DNA of 64,000 nt, from assembly GCA_018398585.1 (NCBI GenBank), contig JAGTTD010000007.1:9637320-9701319 (forward strand), given 5' to 3'. The notes beneath the pieces were generated by a model. That model had not been told where the DNA came from and searched no databases. It worked only from the letters and a program-made list of their open reading frames with translations. Numbering within the stretch: position 1 is the first letter of the stretch; every line of letters starts with the position of its first letter. Made by a program: the position numbers and the translations under genes. The stretch is from Simmondsia chinensis (Eukaryota; Streptophyta; Magnoliopsida; Caryophyllales; Simmondsiaceae). This document shows positions 20,651 to 31,373 of the stretch, in pieces.

Positions 20651-21235
20651 TTTAAGATTAACCTATCAAACCTTGGAGCTCTAGATCCATCACAATTAAA
20701 AATGACCTTTTTGATTTCTTCCAAAATAATATTGGATACACTAAAGACAATCCTCAGGAGAGAGTCATTGGACATCAATGTTTTCAAGTAAAGTGCGCGT
20801 AAAGATGCTAGCAGAATAAATTTTCTAGAAGTAGCAAATTGTTTTGCCTTTGATTTGAGAAGCGTTGGAAATGAGTCTACCCCTAATATTCAATTGTGTG
20901 ATGGCATTCGACCTAAACCCGCAATTGGCCATATCATAAAAGAATTTAATGTCCCTATCCCATTCTTCGGTGTATTTGAATCTCGATTTTTGGGTCCAAA
21001 ATTGTTCCTTTTTTCAACACCAAGCCCGTAAAGATGCCATATTTGAGTTGAGATCACCTAATAAGTCAAAGGAAAGGGTTCTTGACTCTGCTAAAGACTA
21101 CGTTTCTAAGTGCATTTTCAAGCTCAAACATACACTCATCTATAATATCGTAAGACGATTTTTTTGCAAACTTTTAGCATGTTTTTCGGCCATCTTATCA
21201 AGGATGAAGGTGCTCGCACTAAAGGTCCATCAGTT
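20651..21235 (-). pseudogene. LINE ORF2: endonuclease-RT linker, poorly readable
   Basis: Lies between the endonuclease end and the RT blocks. Stops in all minus-strand frames; no motif identified, consistent with the variable linker of plant LINE ORF2. The plus-strand ORFs here (20949-21239, 21164-21451) are shadows. Confidence 0.45.
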
Positions 21236-21605
21236 CTAAACAAGGGGCATGAAATCCCGTTCTTGAAGCCAACAATTCATGAAGCGGAAAGGTTTGGAAC
21301 CCCAACTAATTTTATCACCATCAAGCAAAAGAGGGCAATGGCAGTAAAGGCTTTGCTTAAGACTAGAGGGCTTAACGAAGGGAAATGTGGTACAACACTG
21401 AACCAAGAGCTCTATCAATTCGACTCCTTGAGTTACCCTAGATCCAAGTGAATTTTCATCCAAAAGGGACACGTCTAGTAGGGAATTGAAACAAATGAAA
21501 CTATTAAAACAACTCAAACCCATCGGCTGACCTCGCTCCCCTGTTCTCTCCTTAAGAGAGAAGATTTTACTAAAATCACCAATGACTGAAATTAATTAAT
21601 ATGCA
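21236..21605 (-). pseudogene. LINE ORF2: endonuclease C-terminal part
   Basis: Minus strand: SVIGDFSKIFSLKERTGE (family GGDFN..L...ER.G), a leucine-rich LLDVSLLDENSLGSR (family L.D......FTWSN), and finally HCPLLLDGDKISWGSKPFRF then MNCWLQERDF (family SDH.PI.L.....G.KPFRFEN.W), the very end of an APE-type endonuclease. The conserved SDH before CP is degraded to CHCP. The element is truncated just upstream. Confidence 0.8.
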
Positions 21606-21918
21606 AAATCTAAATTTAAATCCAAGCTTTTTACTCTAACATATTCATAATAATATATCTAATAAAATAAACATATATTGATTATGTAGAAAAAGCGAAA
21701 AAAATAAAGGAAAACATAAGCAAGAAAAGTTATAAAAGCTTACCAAAAACAGACCAAAACAGCGCCTATCAAAATACTTAAGACCACAAAGCATTCTTAG
21801 CAATCTCCACAATAACACCCGTGGAGTTCGGATTCAAAAATATTTAATTAGGAAAATTTCATAAAAATTTCTCATTTTTATTTTCTTAAAAAATAAATAA
21901 CCTTTTCAGAAAAATTTG
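21606..21918. other. Spacer between LINE and Copia D
   Basis: AT-rich non-coding. CAAAAATATTTAATTAGGAA near 21,833 resembles CCAAAATATTTAACTAAGGA near 27,642, a weak direct repeat on either side of Copia D. Confidence 0.4.
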
Positions 21919-21923
21919 ATATT
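21919..21923. repeat. Target-site duplication ATATT (left) of element D
   Basis: Matches 27060-27064 exactly. Confidence 0.92.
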
Positions 21924-22269
21924 TGTAGAAATTAGTATTTTGTATTTATATTTTCGTATTTGTATTTGTACGCTTTAGTACTTGTATTTATTCTTGGCAT
22001 ATTCTTTATTCCATGTAATTAGTGAATAGGTAGATATTTGTGGTAGATATTTAGCCTCTCCCTCTCCCTCTCCCAACCGGCCAAATGGGCCAATTTACTA
22101 TTAGCATTTACTTGATTTATTTTTGCAATTTATTCTTATGTAACTCTTAGCTTGTGAAGATGATAGGGTATGTCCTTCATCTAGTATAAATAGGTTGGTC
22201 TTGTTCCAATACTTGATCATCCAATATAAACAATTCTTTTCCTTCATAGTCCTATTTTAAGTTTTTACA
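21924..22269 (+). repeat. 5' LTR of Copia element D
   Basis: 346 bp. It includes a CCTCTCCCTCTCCCTCTCCC pyrimidine microrepeat and a TATA box (AGTATAAATAGG) about 80 bp before its end. Confidence 0.96.
22185..22194 (+). promoter_or_regulatory. TATA box in the 5' LTR of element D
   Basis: TATAAATAGG, the expected Pol II promoter of the LTR. The same site is in the 3' LTR near 26,975. Confidence 0.65.
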
Positions 22270-22281
22270 TGGTATCAGAGC
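22270..22281 (+). other. Primer binding site of element D
   Basis: TGGTATCAGAGC directly after the LTR, exact complement to the initiator-Met tRNA 3' part. Confidence 0.95.
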
Positions 22282-22420
22282 AAGTTTCGATCTTGCATTA
22301 AGTGGCTTTTTTTTTCCTCTTCTTCCACTAAGTGACTGAAGCACTCTTGGAGTGCATTTATGAGTTGTTCCTTTTCCCTTTGCTTCTTGTGCTTGTGTTT
22401 GTGTTTTGATTTGGTAGAAT

Positions 22421-23325
22421 ATGGCCGGCGTTAACAATAATGAGACTACTCTAGCTAATGATGATCAAACTATCATGCCGGCTCTCCCGATAAGGGGAGT
22501 CATTGATGTTAACTCACCGTTTTATTTGCACCCCTCGGATAATCCCGGCTTGGTTTTTGTTCAAAACACTTTAACAGGACCCAATTATCCTTCTTGGAGA
22601 AGGGCTATACTAAAAGTTTTTAAGGCAAAGAGAAAAATTGGATTTCTTGATGGTAGTATTACCAAACCGAATGAAGATTCACCGGACTTTGAAACATGGA
22701 GTGCATGTGACTCCATGGTTGCAACTTGGCTCTCAAACTCGGTGTCTAAAGAGATTAATGAGAGTATTACCTATTTGGAAACTGCGCATGCTATTTCGCT
22801 TGATTTGCATGAGAGATTTTCTCAAGGTAATGTCCCTCGTATTTACCAATTAAAACACGAGATCTCGCATTTGAAGCAAGACAATCTACCTGTTTCAACT
22901 TATTTTACTAAGTTGAGGTCCTTTTGGGATGAATTGTATACGCTAGTTGAGATCCCGCCATGTACTTGTGGACATGCCAAAGCTTTTGTGCAAATTCGTG
23001 ATATGGAAAATTGTTGGACCTTTTAATGGGTCTTGATCCTTCCTTTTCAACTGTGCGTTCACAGCTTATGAACACTAAACCTTTAACCTCTGTGGGTAGT
23101 GCTTATTCAGTGTTATGTCAGGAAGAGAAGCAGCAAAGCGTGGCAGCGGGGTCATTTCTGACGCCCGAGGCTGCGGCATTGACAGCGAAAGGGCCAGGAG
23201 GCTCATCCATGGGAAATAATTCCCGACGGACTAACCGTTTTACCTGTTCTCATTGTAAGAAACAGGGACACACCAAGGAGAGGTGTTTTGAATTGATTGG
23301 ATATCCTCCAGGTTGGAAGAAGTAG
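22421..23325 (+). pseudogene. Element D: Gag with CCHC zinc knuckle
   Basis: Starts at an ATG 150 bp after the PBS. The N-terminal half (201 codons) has PFYLHPSDNPG and NYPSWRRAILKVFKAKRK, the Copia Gag start (YLHPSDNPG..LV...LTG.NY..W.R....AL..K.K), then LHERFSQGNVPRIYQL and SFWDELYTL. A frameshift near 23,010 moves it into the frame with LMGLDPSFSTVRSQLM and the knuckle CSHCKKQGHTKERCF. The frame ends at a UAG followed by GGGGUC at 23323; the protease continues in the same frame ten bases later. The stop may be a point mutation rather than programmed. Confidence 0.93.
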
Positions 23326-23334
23326 GGGTCAAAG

Positions 23335-24183
23335 ATGATCGGGGCACCGGGAACCGCAGCAGCAGCCACGGTTCACTGCGGCAGTGAAGACCCCATGGAT
23401 GACAGCCCCATTGTCAGGTTATCCGCTAGCCAATATCAGCACCTCTTGTCGCTACTTGGACAAAGTTCGGTCTCACCTAGTATAAATCTGACAGGTCGAA
23501 TTTTTATTTCCAATCAAAGTTGGATTGTTGACACCGGGGCCACCGACCACATGGTTTCTTCACTATCACTCATGTTTGACATTGTGCCAAATAAAATTGT
23601 AAAACCCGTTAGATTACCAAACGGGACAACGTTGACCGTTTCTCATATTGGGAAAGTTCGGATATTTGAAAATTTTATTCTCCATGACGTTTTGTGTGTG
23701 CCAGGTTTTTATTGCAACTTGTTGTCAGTGAACAAACTCACACATTATGAGAATTGTACTTTAACCCTATATCCTGATTTTTGTTACTTTCAGGACCGAC
23801 ACTCGAGGAGGCTGATTGGAGTGGGTAGAATTAGAAATGGGCTATATCTGCTCGAGACGCAGCCGGTTGCTCCCTCGGCACACGTGGTACAGAATAATAA
23901 AGAGGCAGTTTTGTGGCACTGCTGTTTGGGTCATGTTGCTTTCAACAAGCTTTCCTTTTTTCCGCATCTGAACATTAAAAGGACTAATGTTGTTTGTGAT
24001 ACTTGTCATCGTGTGAAACAAGCACGATCTCCTTTTCCTTTGTCAGTTTCTGAGACTCGGATTTGTTTTGAATTAATTCATTGCGATATTTGGGGGCCTT
24101 ATAGAATGTTATCTTTGACTGGTGCACGTTTTTTCTTACCATTGTTGATGATTATAGCCGATGCACGTGGGTGTATCTTATGA
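23335..24183 (+). pseudogene. Element D: protease and GAG-pre-integrase
   Basis: 282 codons open. The protease active site is SWIVDTGATDHMV at about residues 62-74; the flap region follows with LPNGTTLTVSHIGKV. The GAG-pre-integrase domain has LWHCCLGHVAFNKL and CDTCHRVKQARSPFPLS, the HHCC zinc-binding module. It ends in ELIHCDIWGPY, the first integrase catalytic region (D..GP). One frameshift near 24,131 cuts the ORF within the core. Confidence 0.93.
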
Positions 24184-24483
24184 AAGAGAAATCCCAAGCA
24201 CATGGGATTCTCATGAATTTTTGTCATATGGTGGATACTCAGTTTGGTTTGCAGGTCAAACAGGTGAGAAGCGATAATGGACAGGAGTTTAAATAGGGGC
24301 CATTATTGGACTTCTATGTAAGACATGGAATTCAATACCAGACTTCATTAACCGGGACACCTCAACAAAACGGAGTTGTTGAACGCAAGCACAAGCATTT
24401 GTTGGAAGTTGGGCGAGCACTTCGTTTTCAGGCAGGGCTTCCTAAGAGATTTTTGAGGTGAGTGTATCTTAACGGCTGCCTAC
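24130..24483 (+). pseudogene. Element D: integrase core
   Basis: After the frameshift the sequence reads TIVDDYSRCTWVYLMKEKSQ (second catalytic region), then VRSDNGQEFK followed by a stop at about 24,292, then [20 protein letters not shown] with RKH (third catalytic region). The D, D and E residues are all still visible, but the stop and further frame change inactivate it. Confidence 0.9.
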
Positions 24484-26118
24484 TTGATTAATTTGATGCC
24501 TTCTTCGTTACTTGGTAATAAGAGTCCTTACGAGTTGTTAATGGAAAAACCCCCGTTATATAATCATTTGAGGTTTTTTGGATGCTTGTGTTATTACCAT
24601 GTTAAAAATCGCACCAATGACAAATTCAATAAACGAGCCTCACCGGGAATATTTGTAGGGTATCCCCATGGTCAAAAGGGGTATAAAATCTATAGCTTGG
24701 ATGAACATAAGATCGTTGTTTCTAGGGAAGTTCGATTTTATGAAGATAATATGCCCTATTTAAAAATTGATACTTCTGGGGTAATGCATGAAGGGCCTAA
24801 CAAGGTCCTACGACATGAGTTTTTGAGCATTGCAGCAGCAGCGGACCGACCCTTATCTGGCCGGTCCGACAGACCCCGAACCGGCCCTTCAGGGACCGGC
24901 GGAGGGTCTGACAGAGGGGCCTGTAGTAGAGGAAAGAGGGGGGGGGGGGGGGGGGGGGGGGTTCCCCTCAGTGAGGAAGGGGTCGTAAGAAGAAGTGCAA
25001 GAGCTCGGTCTATGCCCGTTAAATATCAAGATTATATAACAGAGGTTCCACCTTCTATAGTCCATTCTCCCGCTCCCACTCCGTCAGTCAACTCTGGTAT
25101 TTTATATCCTCTCTCTAATTTTGTTTCTAACGTACAATTTTCTAACGCTCACTCGACACTTTTGAATGCTATCACTTCATGTGATGAGCCCAAAAATTTT
25201 AATCAGGCCGTACAATATGAAAAATGGAGGGAAGCTATGGAGAAGGAGATCAAGGCACTTGAACAAAACAACACTTGGACACTTGAGGCTTTGCCAGCTG
25301 GAAAGAGAGCTATAGACTCCAAGTGGGTCTACAAAGTCAAATATAAATCAGATGGGACGATCGAGAGGTACAAAGCTCGTCTTGTTGCAAAGGGATATAC
25401 TCAGGTAGAGGGAATAGACTACCATGATACTTTTGCCCCTGTAGCTAAACTTGTAACTGTCCGTTGCATTTTAGTCGTTGCCACGGCTCGAAGTTGGATA
25501 ATCCAACAATTAGATGTAAATAACACCTTTCTTCATGGGGACTTGGATGAAGAAGTTTACATGAAATTACCACAAGGTTTTGAGCGTAAACATGAAGGCA
25601 AGGTTTGTCGCCTTCGTAAGTCCCTTTATGGACTTAAACAGGCTTCTCGAAACTGGAATCAGAAATTTACCTCTACCTTGATTAAACATGGTTTTCAACA
25701 ATCCAGGGCTGACTATTCCTTATTCACTTTCATGCATGGGTCCACATACACTGCTGTTCTTATTTATGTTGATGATGTCCTTATTACTGGAAATGACATG
25801 AATCATATTGCAGAAGTTAAAAATGTTTTGAATGAAATGTTTGGAATAAAGGACTTGGGCCTAGCAAAGTATTTTTTGGGAATTGAGGTCGCCCGTTCCC
25901 GAAAGGGGTTAATGTTGAGTCAAATAAAATATGCTCTTGACATCATTAGTGAGACGGGACTTCTAGGAGCAAAACCTGTTTTAACATTGATAGTGCAGAA
26001 TCATGGATTAGCAGATGGGGTGGGAGAGCCCGTGGGAGATGGGGGTCAGTATAAGCGGCTAGTTGGGCGGTTGTTGTACTTGACAATTACTCGTCCTAAC
26101 ATCTGTTATGCTGTTTGA
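24484..26118 (+). pseudogene. Element D: integrase tail and reverse transcriptase, long ORF
   Basis: 544 open codons. It starts inside the integrase C-terminal region (NKSPYELLMEKPPLYNHLRF, FVGYPHGQKGYKIY), crosses a linker containing a G24-encoded poly-Gly run, then has a nearly complete RT: WREAMEKEIKALEQNNTW, RAIDSKWVYKVKYKSDG, RYKARLVAKGYTQVEGIDY, IQQLDVNNTFLHGDLDEEVY, LRKSLYGLKQASRNW, the catalytic YVDDVLITG and LGLAKYFLGIEVA. It ends at a stop inside RPNICYAV (family RPDI.YAV). This is the most intact enzyme in the window; it has no start codon of its own, since the family translates Gag-Pol as one polyprotein. Confidence 0.93.
24938..24961. repeat. G24 homopolymer inside Copia D pol
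   Basis: 24 consecutive G, read in frame as glycines in the integrase-RT linker; the surroundings (GTGGGSDRG.., RGKRGG..) are already Gly-rich. Length should be highly variable. Confidence 0.95.
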
Positions 26119-26650
26119 ATTTTGAGTCAGTTTATGCATGATCCTCGAGTACCTCATCTTGACGCCATCATGAGGGTCCTCCGTTATATAAAAGGGACTC
26201 CGGGTTCCATCTGCTTGTGATCTCAAACTCCGTGCTTATTGTGATGCCAACTGGGCTGGATGTCCCACTACGAGACGATCAACGACATGTTTTGTTGTTT
26301 TCTTGGGTGATGCGCCTATTTCATGGCGGTCCAAGAAGCAAACTGTTGTTTCCCGATCCTCTACAGAAGCCGAATACCGGTCCATGGCATCACAACTAGT
26401 GAAATAACTTGGTTACGTCGATTGTTAAATGATCTTGTTGTTCCCACTAACGAACCCGTTTTGCTCTTTTGTGATAATCAGGCAGCTCTCCATATTGCTT
26501 CTAATCCCGTATTTCACGAAAGAACGAAACACATTGAAATCGACTGTCATGTTGTCCGAGACAAATTACTATCCAAGGAGATTTCCACAGCCTACGTTCA
26601 CACCGGGGAACAAGTAGCCGATATTTTCACTTAAGCGCTTGGCAGTTCGA
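26119..26650 (+). pseudogene. Element D: RT end and RNase H
   Basis: After the stop the sequence continues [20 protein letters not shown] and LRYIKGTPG. The RNase H part is frameshifted (YCDANWAG is split). From about 26,400 an open stretch has [48 protein letters not shown] and GEQVADIFT, the complete C-terminal RNase H of Copia elements. It ends at a stop where the family has TK.L. Confidence 0.92.
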
Positions 26651-26702
26651 CACATGGTACATTTCTCGCCAAGTTGGGCATCGTAAACTTGCATGCTCTA
26701 AC

Positions 26703-26713
26703 TTGAGGGGGAG
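26703..26713 (+). other. Polypurine tract of element D
   Basis: TTGAGGGGGAG immediately before the TG of the 3' LTR; classic Copia plus-strand primer. Confidence 0.92.
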
Positions 26714-27059
26714 TGTAGAACTTAGCATTTTGTATTTATATTTTCGTATTTGTATTTGTACGCTTTAGTACTTGTATTTATTCTTGGCATATTCTTTATT
26801 CTATGTAATTAGTGAAGAGGTAGATGTTTGTGGTAGATATTTAGGCTCTCCCTCTCCCTCTCCCAACTGGCCAAATAGGCCAATTTACTACTAGCATTTA
26901 CTTGATTTATTTTTGCAATTTATTCTTATGTAACTCTTAGCATGTGAAGATGATAGGGTGTGTCCTTCATCTAGTATAAATAGGTTAGTCTTGTTCCAAT
27001 ACTTGATCATCCAATATAAACAATTCTTTTCCTTCATAGTCCTATTTTAAGTTTTTACA
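26714..27059 (+). repeat. 3' LTR of Copia element D
   Basis: 346 bp, colinear with the 5' LTR. Confidence 0.96.
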
Positions 27060-27064
27060 ATATT
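27060..27064. repeat. Target-site duplication ATATT (right) of element D
   Basis: Matches 21919-21923. Confidence 0.92.
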
Positions 27065-28559
27065 AAACTGGATTCCCAAAATGCCCCTATTCATAATAGA
27101 TTTGGGTAGAGTTTCTAAAGAAAATGTTGGTATGGTACACATTATATAAAAACGATTGAAATTTTTTTTCGGTCAATCTCAACGATCTATGCACCCTTGC
27201 AAACATGGATTGCTGACTTGGACCATGGTGGATCATTTGGGTGGCAAGAAGTGGGAGGTGTTTCAAAAATATTACCCTAAATAGCATAAGCGGGAGCAAG
27301 GAATACGAATTTAAAATTCTTAATTTTAACTCTAAAGCCTTGACCTAATTAAATTGTTTAATTAGATCTAGATCTTAATCAAATAGCTTCATAATTTTTT
27401 TGATCAGTTAATAGATTCAGAATATGACAAACAAAAAACATCTAATAAAACAAGTTTACACATAGCATATAAAATAAATGAAATAAAGGAAAAATAAATT
27501 AAATATTAAATATTTAATTTAAACATACCTGAAGTGTGAATCCCAACTCTAACTTGAAGATTTGAAATTAGAATAAATATTCTCAATACCTCAAGATCTT
27601 CTTGACAATGACCTCTTCTAGCATCGGGAGTGTGGGCTCCCAAAATATTTAACTAAGGAAAAATTTCGAAATAAAATTTTTCCTTTAATCTTTCCGAAAA
27701 ATAAATTTTCAAAAAATTATGCTAAAAAAATATTTAGAAAACCCCTAAAATAATTTTAGGGTTTTCGTCATAAGGGAAAACTAGGTTCCCAAACCCTAAA
27801 TCACAATCTCTTACGATCAATATTGTATTTATATATAGATACACAAGCCGCGGGGTATATATATATAGAAAATAATTTAAGGTGGTGACGTCTTGTGTGA
27901 CATCAACCTGGCTAACTTTTGTTCTCTTTTTCTTTTTCTTTTTTTATATTTAAAACACGATATTTATCATATTATATAAACATCTCATGAACATTTGTGT
28001 AGTGTAAAATTTTATTTATCTCATAAATAATTAATTCATCTCATGAATTTATTTTAAACATTTTCAAATGATGCTTAAGTTGAGGCTTGCAAAGCAACCT
28101 TAAGGACAATCTAACTCTAGCTCCAAACGGGTCAAATCTAACTATCAGCTCATGGTAACAATTTATTACCATGTAATAAAACTTAATTCTACTAAATAAG
28201 TTTTATTGCACTCTAGAGTTAAAGATATTCACTCAATAATTTCTTAAACAACTTTTATTACAATAATTAACTCCTCTATTAGATATTCGTGAACAAAAGT
28301 AACTTTAATTAATATCATTACTTCTCTCACAACTTTCATCATAGTTCCCGACTCACCCTTCATGAACAATTTAATAATACAGAAACGATTTTCATAGTAA
28401 TCTTAAATGTCAAACATATGAAATACTTTGGCCACAGATTCTTGAATCTATTCATATATTTGCGAAATCAACTAAGGGGACATCTTTATCTCATAAGAGA
28501 CTATAGATTCCACGTAAGACAACTGTTCCCCCTACAATTCATGGTGTTACCTAACGCAC
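27065..28559. other. AT-rich region without genes, possibly an old LTR
   Basis: Very AT-rich, no ORF above 70 codons with recognisable content. It lies downstream (minus strand) of Copia E RNase H and a purine tract (GTAGGGGGAACAG at about 28,535), so it could be that element's 3' LTR; but it does not resemble the sequence beyond the E primer site at 40.6 kb. The block near 28,470-28,520 (TCTCATAAGAGACTATAGAT) matches the last 40 bases of the window in inverse orientation. Confidence 0.4.
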
Positions 28560-28599
28560 GTAAGATTTGAAGTGAAGACAGGACATGGAGAACTTGAAC

Positions 28600-28870
28600 C
28601 TGATCGAGAGCCACCCATTCTCAAACAGAATGAATGTTAAGCCCCACATGTTTTGTTCGTTGCTACTGATTAGGGTTACGGGCAAGGTACTAACATATCA
28701 CAATAGACAATTGTGGCTTTCGGAAGAATAATGTCCAAACTGCAGAGAAGCGAATCATACATATTCTGCAATAACATTAGCTACTCCCCGATATTCAGCT
28801 TTGGCACTGAAAAATGAGATGGTGTGTTGTCTCCTAGAGGATCATGAGATCGGGTTAGAACTAAAAAATG
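28600..28870 (-). pseudogene. Element E: RNase H
   Basis: Minus strand: FSAKAEYRGVANVIAEYV (family S.AEAEYRA.A....E..W), then a broken NVSAVYL-like block, HVGLNIHSV and VQVLHVL (family RTKHIE.D.H.VR and V.V.HV). Every block is shifted relative to the next. Confidence 0.75.
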
Positions 28871-29086
28871 CACAATAATCCGAGATAGAATGTCAAGTGT
28901 TAGGACACTCCACTAGAATGTCAAGTGTTAGGACACTCCACCTAATCATCATTATAGTAGTTAAATAGCTGGTCACAAGAAGAAGGAGAGATATGAAGAC
29001 CATGGGACACTATACCTGCTATGTAGTGCAAACTCCTTTTACTGCCTTATAGTGGACCTCATGGAGATCATGCATGAAAAGACAAA

Positions 29087-29990
29087 CTAGCTGAATGGCA
29101 TAAGTAATGTTTGGTCAACTAATGGTATACTGAAGAGCACCAATAATACCGCGATAACAAGCGGGGTCAGGGATAGGTGGACTCTCAGGGGAAGCTGAAA
29201 ATTTTTCTTCAGAATCCACAGGTGTGTCTGAAGAATTGGCATTGGACGAGCCACTACAATGAAGAAGATCAAAGGCATACTTGGATTGGGATAGGAATAA
29301 TCCATGGCAGTCATAGTTTACTAATATACCTAGAAAATAATTCAAAGGTCCCAAGTTAGTGATATTGACTTCCTTTTTCAACTGATACTTGACGGAAGAT
29401 TAAAGTTGGAAGGAAGGTGTTCTCAGTAAGATATCATCTACATAAAGAAGATGAAAACTGATAGTGTCATTTCCCTGTCGTTAAATAAATAATGATGGAT
29501 TAGACTAGCTAGGAACAAAACCCTGACCAAGTGAAAAGAATGATATCAAGCACATGGAGATTGCTTCAGTCCATAGAAGGCCTTTTTAAGGCAACACACA
29601 TATTTAGGATGTTTGGGATCCACTAACCCTTTCGATTTCCACATATAAATCACCTCACATAAAAGACCATTTAAGAAAGTATTTTAAACATCCAAGTGGT
29701 GAATAGGCCAATGACAAGAGCAAGCAAGAGAGAGAACGGTCTGCATAGTAACAAGCTTAACCACTAGACTAAAGGAATCATCATAGTTAACACCAGCATG
29801 TTCAATAAAATCTTGAGCAGCTCATCAAGTTTCAAATGTTCAATAGTTCCATTTGTTTTTGTTTAACATGGCAAAACCAACATTAGCACCATGAGAACGT
29901 GGAACAAGGAACCGTGACAATAGTGTTGTCAACTGGAGACACCAAAGCTTTGGGTAGCACTGTGTGTTCATTAACTACAGTGGGGACGGG
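29087..29990 (-). pseudogene. Element E: reverse transcriptase
   Basis: The catalytic YVDDILL is readable at about 29,432-29,445 (FHLLYVDDILLRT), followed in an ORF (29115-29381) by NITNLGPLNYFLGILVN, GLFLSQSKYAFDLLHCS, TPVDSEEKFS and YRGIIGALQY. Upstream segments (about 29,450-29,990) have ALYGLKQSP and a Gag-Pol-type linker but many stops. The palm catalytic residues themselves are intact. Confidence 0.85.
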
Positions 29991-30002
29991 TAAGGCTATG
30001 TC

Positions 30003-30018
30003 GGGGGGGGGGGGGGGG
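30003..30018. repeat. G16 homopolymer inside Copia E
   Basis: Uninterrupted run of 16 G in the integrase-RT linker of element E. Confidence 0.95.
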
Positions 30019-30099
30019 TGGCGGGGAGGTACCCCATGAAAATAGTGTTGTGAGCTGTAGGCGGCAGAGCCAGGGGTAGTACCATGTGTTTGAGAGTGG

Positions 30100-31335
30100 A
30101 GTTGAGCGGCCGAGAATCTGTCCTGCCAAAGGACGGTCGGTCTGGGAACTCATGATATGGGGTCCAAAAAACAAAAAATATCTTATGAGCGAAGGGAAGG
30201 GCGAGAAGGTGAGTTGGCATAAAGAAACAATTTTCGTCGAAAGTTACATGCCATGAAATAATGATTTTATTAGGCAATGATACCCTTTATGATGAGTGGG
30301 ATAGCCAAAGAAAACACACGGGGAGCAAGCTTATGAAGAACGGTGTGAAAGAGATTAGGATAACAAGCACAATAAAAAATAGAGACGTGATCATAATGAC
30401 GCTTTCGACAAAAAAGTATTTCTTAAGGTGTTTTATGTTGTAACAAAGGTGTGGAAAAAATATTTAGTACGTTGCCGTATATAGGCCTCAACCCATAGAC
30501 AGAGACGTAAGGAAGCATTAAATAGCATGGTGCATATCATGTTATGGATATTGCGATGCATGCACTTGGCTTTTCCGTTTTGTTGAGATGTACCAACATA
30601 AGAAAAGGGATTCAAAATACCATGTTCAGCAAGGTATTCAAAAATTCTAGTGTTGTCTGACCATGGTTAGATTGCAAGGATTTAATATCCAAAGAGATAT
30701 GATTCACACTTCTTCTGACTTTCTGTTTTCCAACAACAATTACATATTCTCTCAGCCTCAACACACATGCTCCAAAGTTCTTACAAAGCTTTAACACTTC
30801 GAATTTGTGATGTAAAAGAAAAACCCAACATTAATGTGTAAAATCATTCAAAAACAACAAATAAAAGCCATATTCACTAGCATTTATTACATGAGAAGTT
30901 TATAAATCAAAATGCACTAGTTCAAAAGGTTGAGAAGTATATGACTCGGAATGGGAAAAGGGAAGACGAGCATGCTTTCCTAACTAACAAAAAGCACTGG
31001 CGTTATTATTAGAACAATCAAAAGACCGACAATGAACAAAATTGGAAAACACACCCAGACTGGGATGACCAAGACGCAAATGCCACACACTGGAAGAAAC
31101 TCGCATGATGGTGAGAGAAACTACAAATGGACCAGTAAAGCAAGATGCTTAAAGTGTGAATAAAGGACCTGGACTTTTGCACTTGAGAGTTTAGGTCTTC
31201 ATTGAAAGATCCTTGATAAAAAATCCGTAAGGGTCAAACTCAATACTACAATTATTATTAGAAGTCAATTGTCTGATGGAAAATTTTTTTTTGGCAATTT
31301 GGAGGGTGACTAAAACATTACGTAACATATGGGGT
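30100..31335 (-). pseudogene. Element E: pre-integrase and integrase
   Basis: Minus strand from 31,330: MLRNVLVTLQIAKK (family LRNVLHVP.ITKNL), IEFDPYGFFIKDL, SVWHLRLGHPSLGVF (HHCC module) and GKHARLPFSHSE, then the core with FLNDFTH and YVGTSQQNGKAKCMHRNIHN (family TPQQNGVAERKHRHI). The catalytic Glu of that last block appears as Lys. Stops occur throughout. Confidence 0.83.
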
Positions 31336-31337
31336 TT

Positions 31338-31364
31338 GGGGGGGGGGGGGGGGGGGGGGGGGGG
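31338..31364. repeat. G27 homopolymer at the left edge of nested element F
   Basis: The longest homopolymer in the window, nine bases outside the left LTR of element F. The other side of the insertion has a short GTGGGGGGAG, so the tract may be an expansion of a G-rich target. Confidence 0.9.
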
Positions 31365-31373
31365 TGTTGGTTA

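Larger units (their letters stand above)
17235..21605 (-). mobile_element. Degenerate L1-type LINE interrupted by a Gypsy fragment
   Basis: Read on the minus strand from 21,605 downwards: endonuclease end, reverse transcriptase, zf-RVT, RNase H, in the canonical plant LINE ORF2 order. Each block is in a different frame with stops, so it is long dead. ORF1 is absent and the copy is 5' truncated inside the endonuclease. A Gypsy integrase fragment (18799-19665) lies between RT and zf-RVT. Confidence 0.8.
21924..27059 (+). mobile_element. Ty1/Copia LTR retrotransposon (element D), best preserved
   Basis: Both LTRs are 346 bp and begin TGTAGAA and end TTTACA; flanks are ATATT on both sides (21919-21923, 27060-27064). 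By eye I count about 12 substitutions and no indels between the LTRs, about 96.5% identity, so this is the youngest insertion here. Internal order: PBS, Gag with zinc knuckle, protease (DTGATDHM), GAG-pre-integrase, integrase, RT (YVDDVLI), RNase H, polypurine tract. Damage is limited to a few frameshifts, stops and a G24 expansion. It split an AT-rich stretch that resumes at 27,060. Confidence 0.96.

Noticed and set aside
20949..21451. Plus-strand ORFs of 95-96 codons
   Set aside because: Antisense shadows of LINE endonuclease/linker coding on the minus strand.
23310..23340. Programmed UAG readthrough between Gag and protease of Copia D
   Set aside because: Only one copy seen and the element already has other frameshifts and stops, so a point mutation is simpler; kept only as a question.
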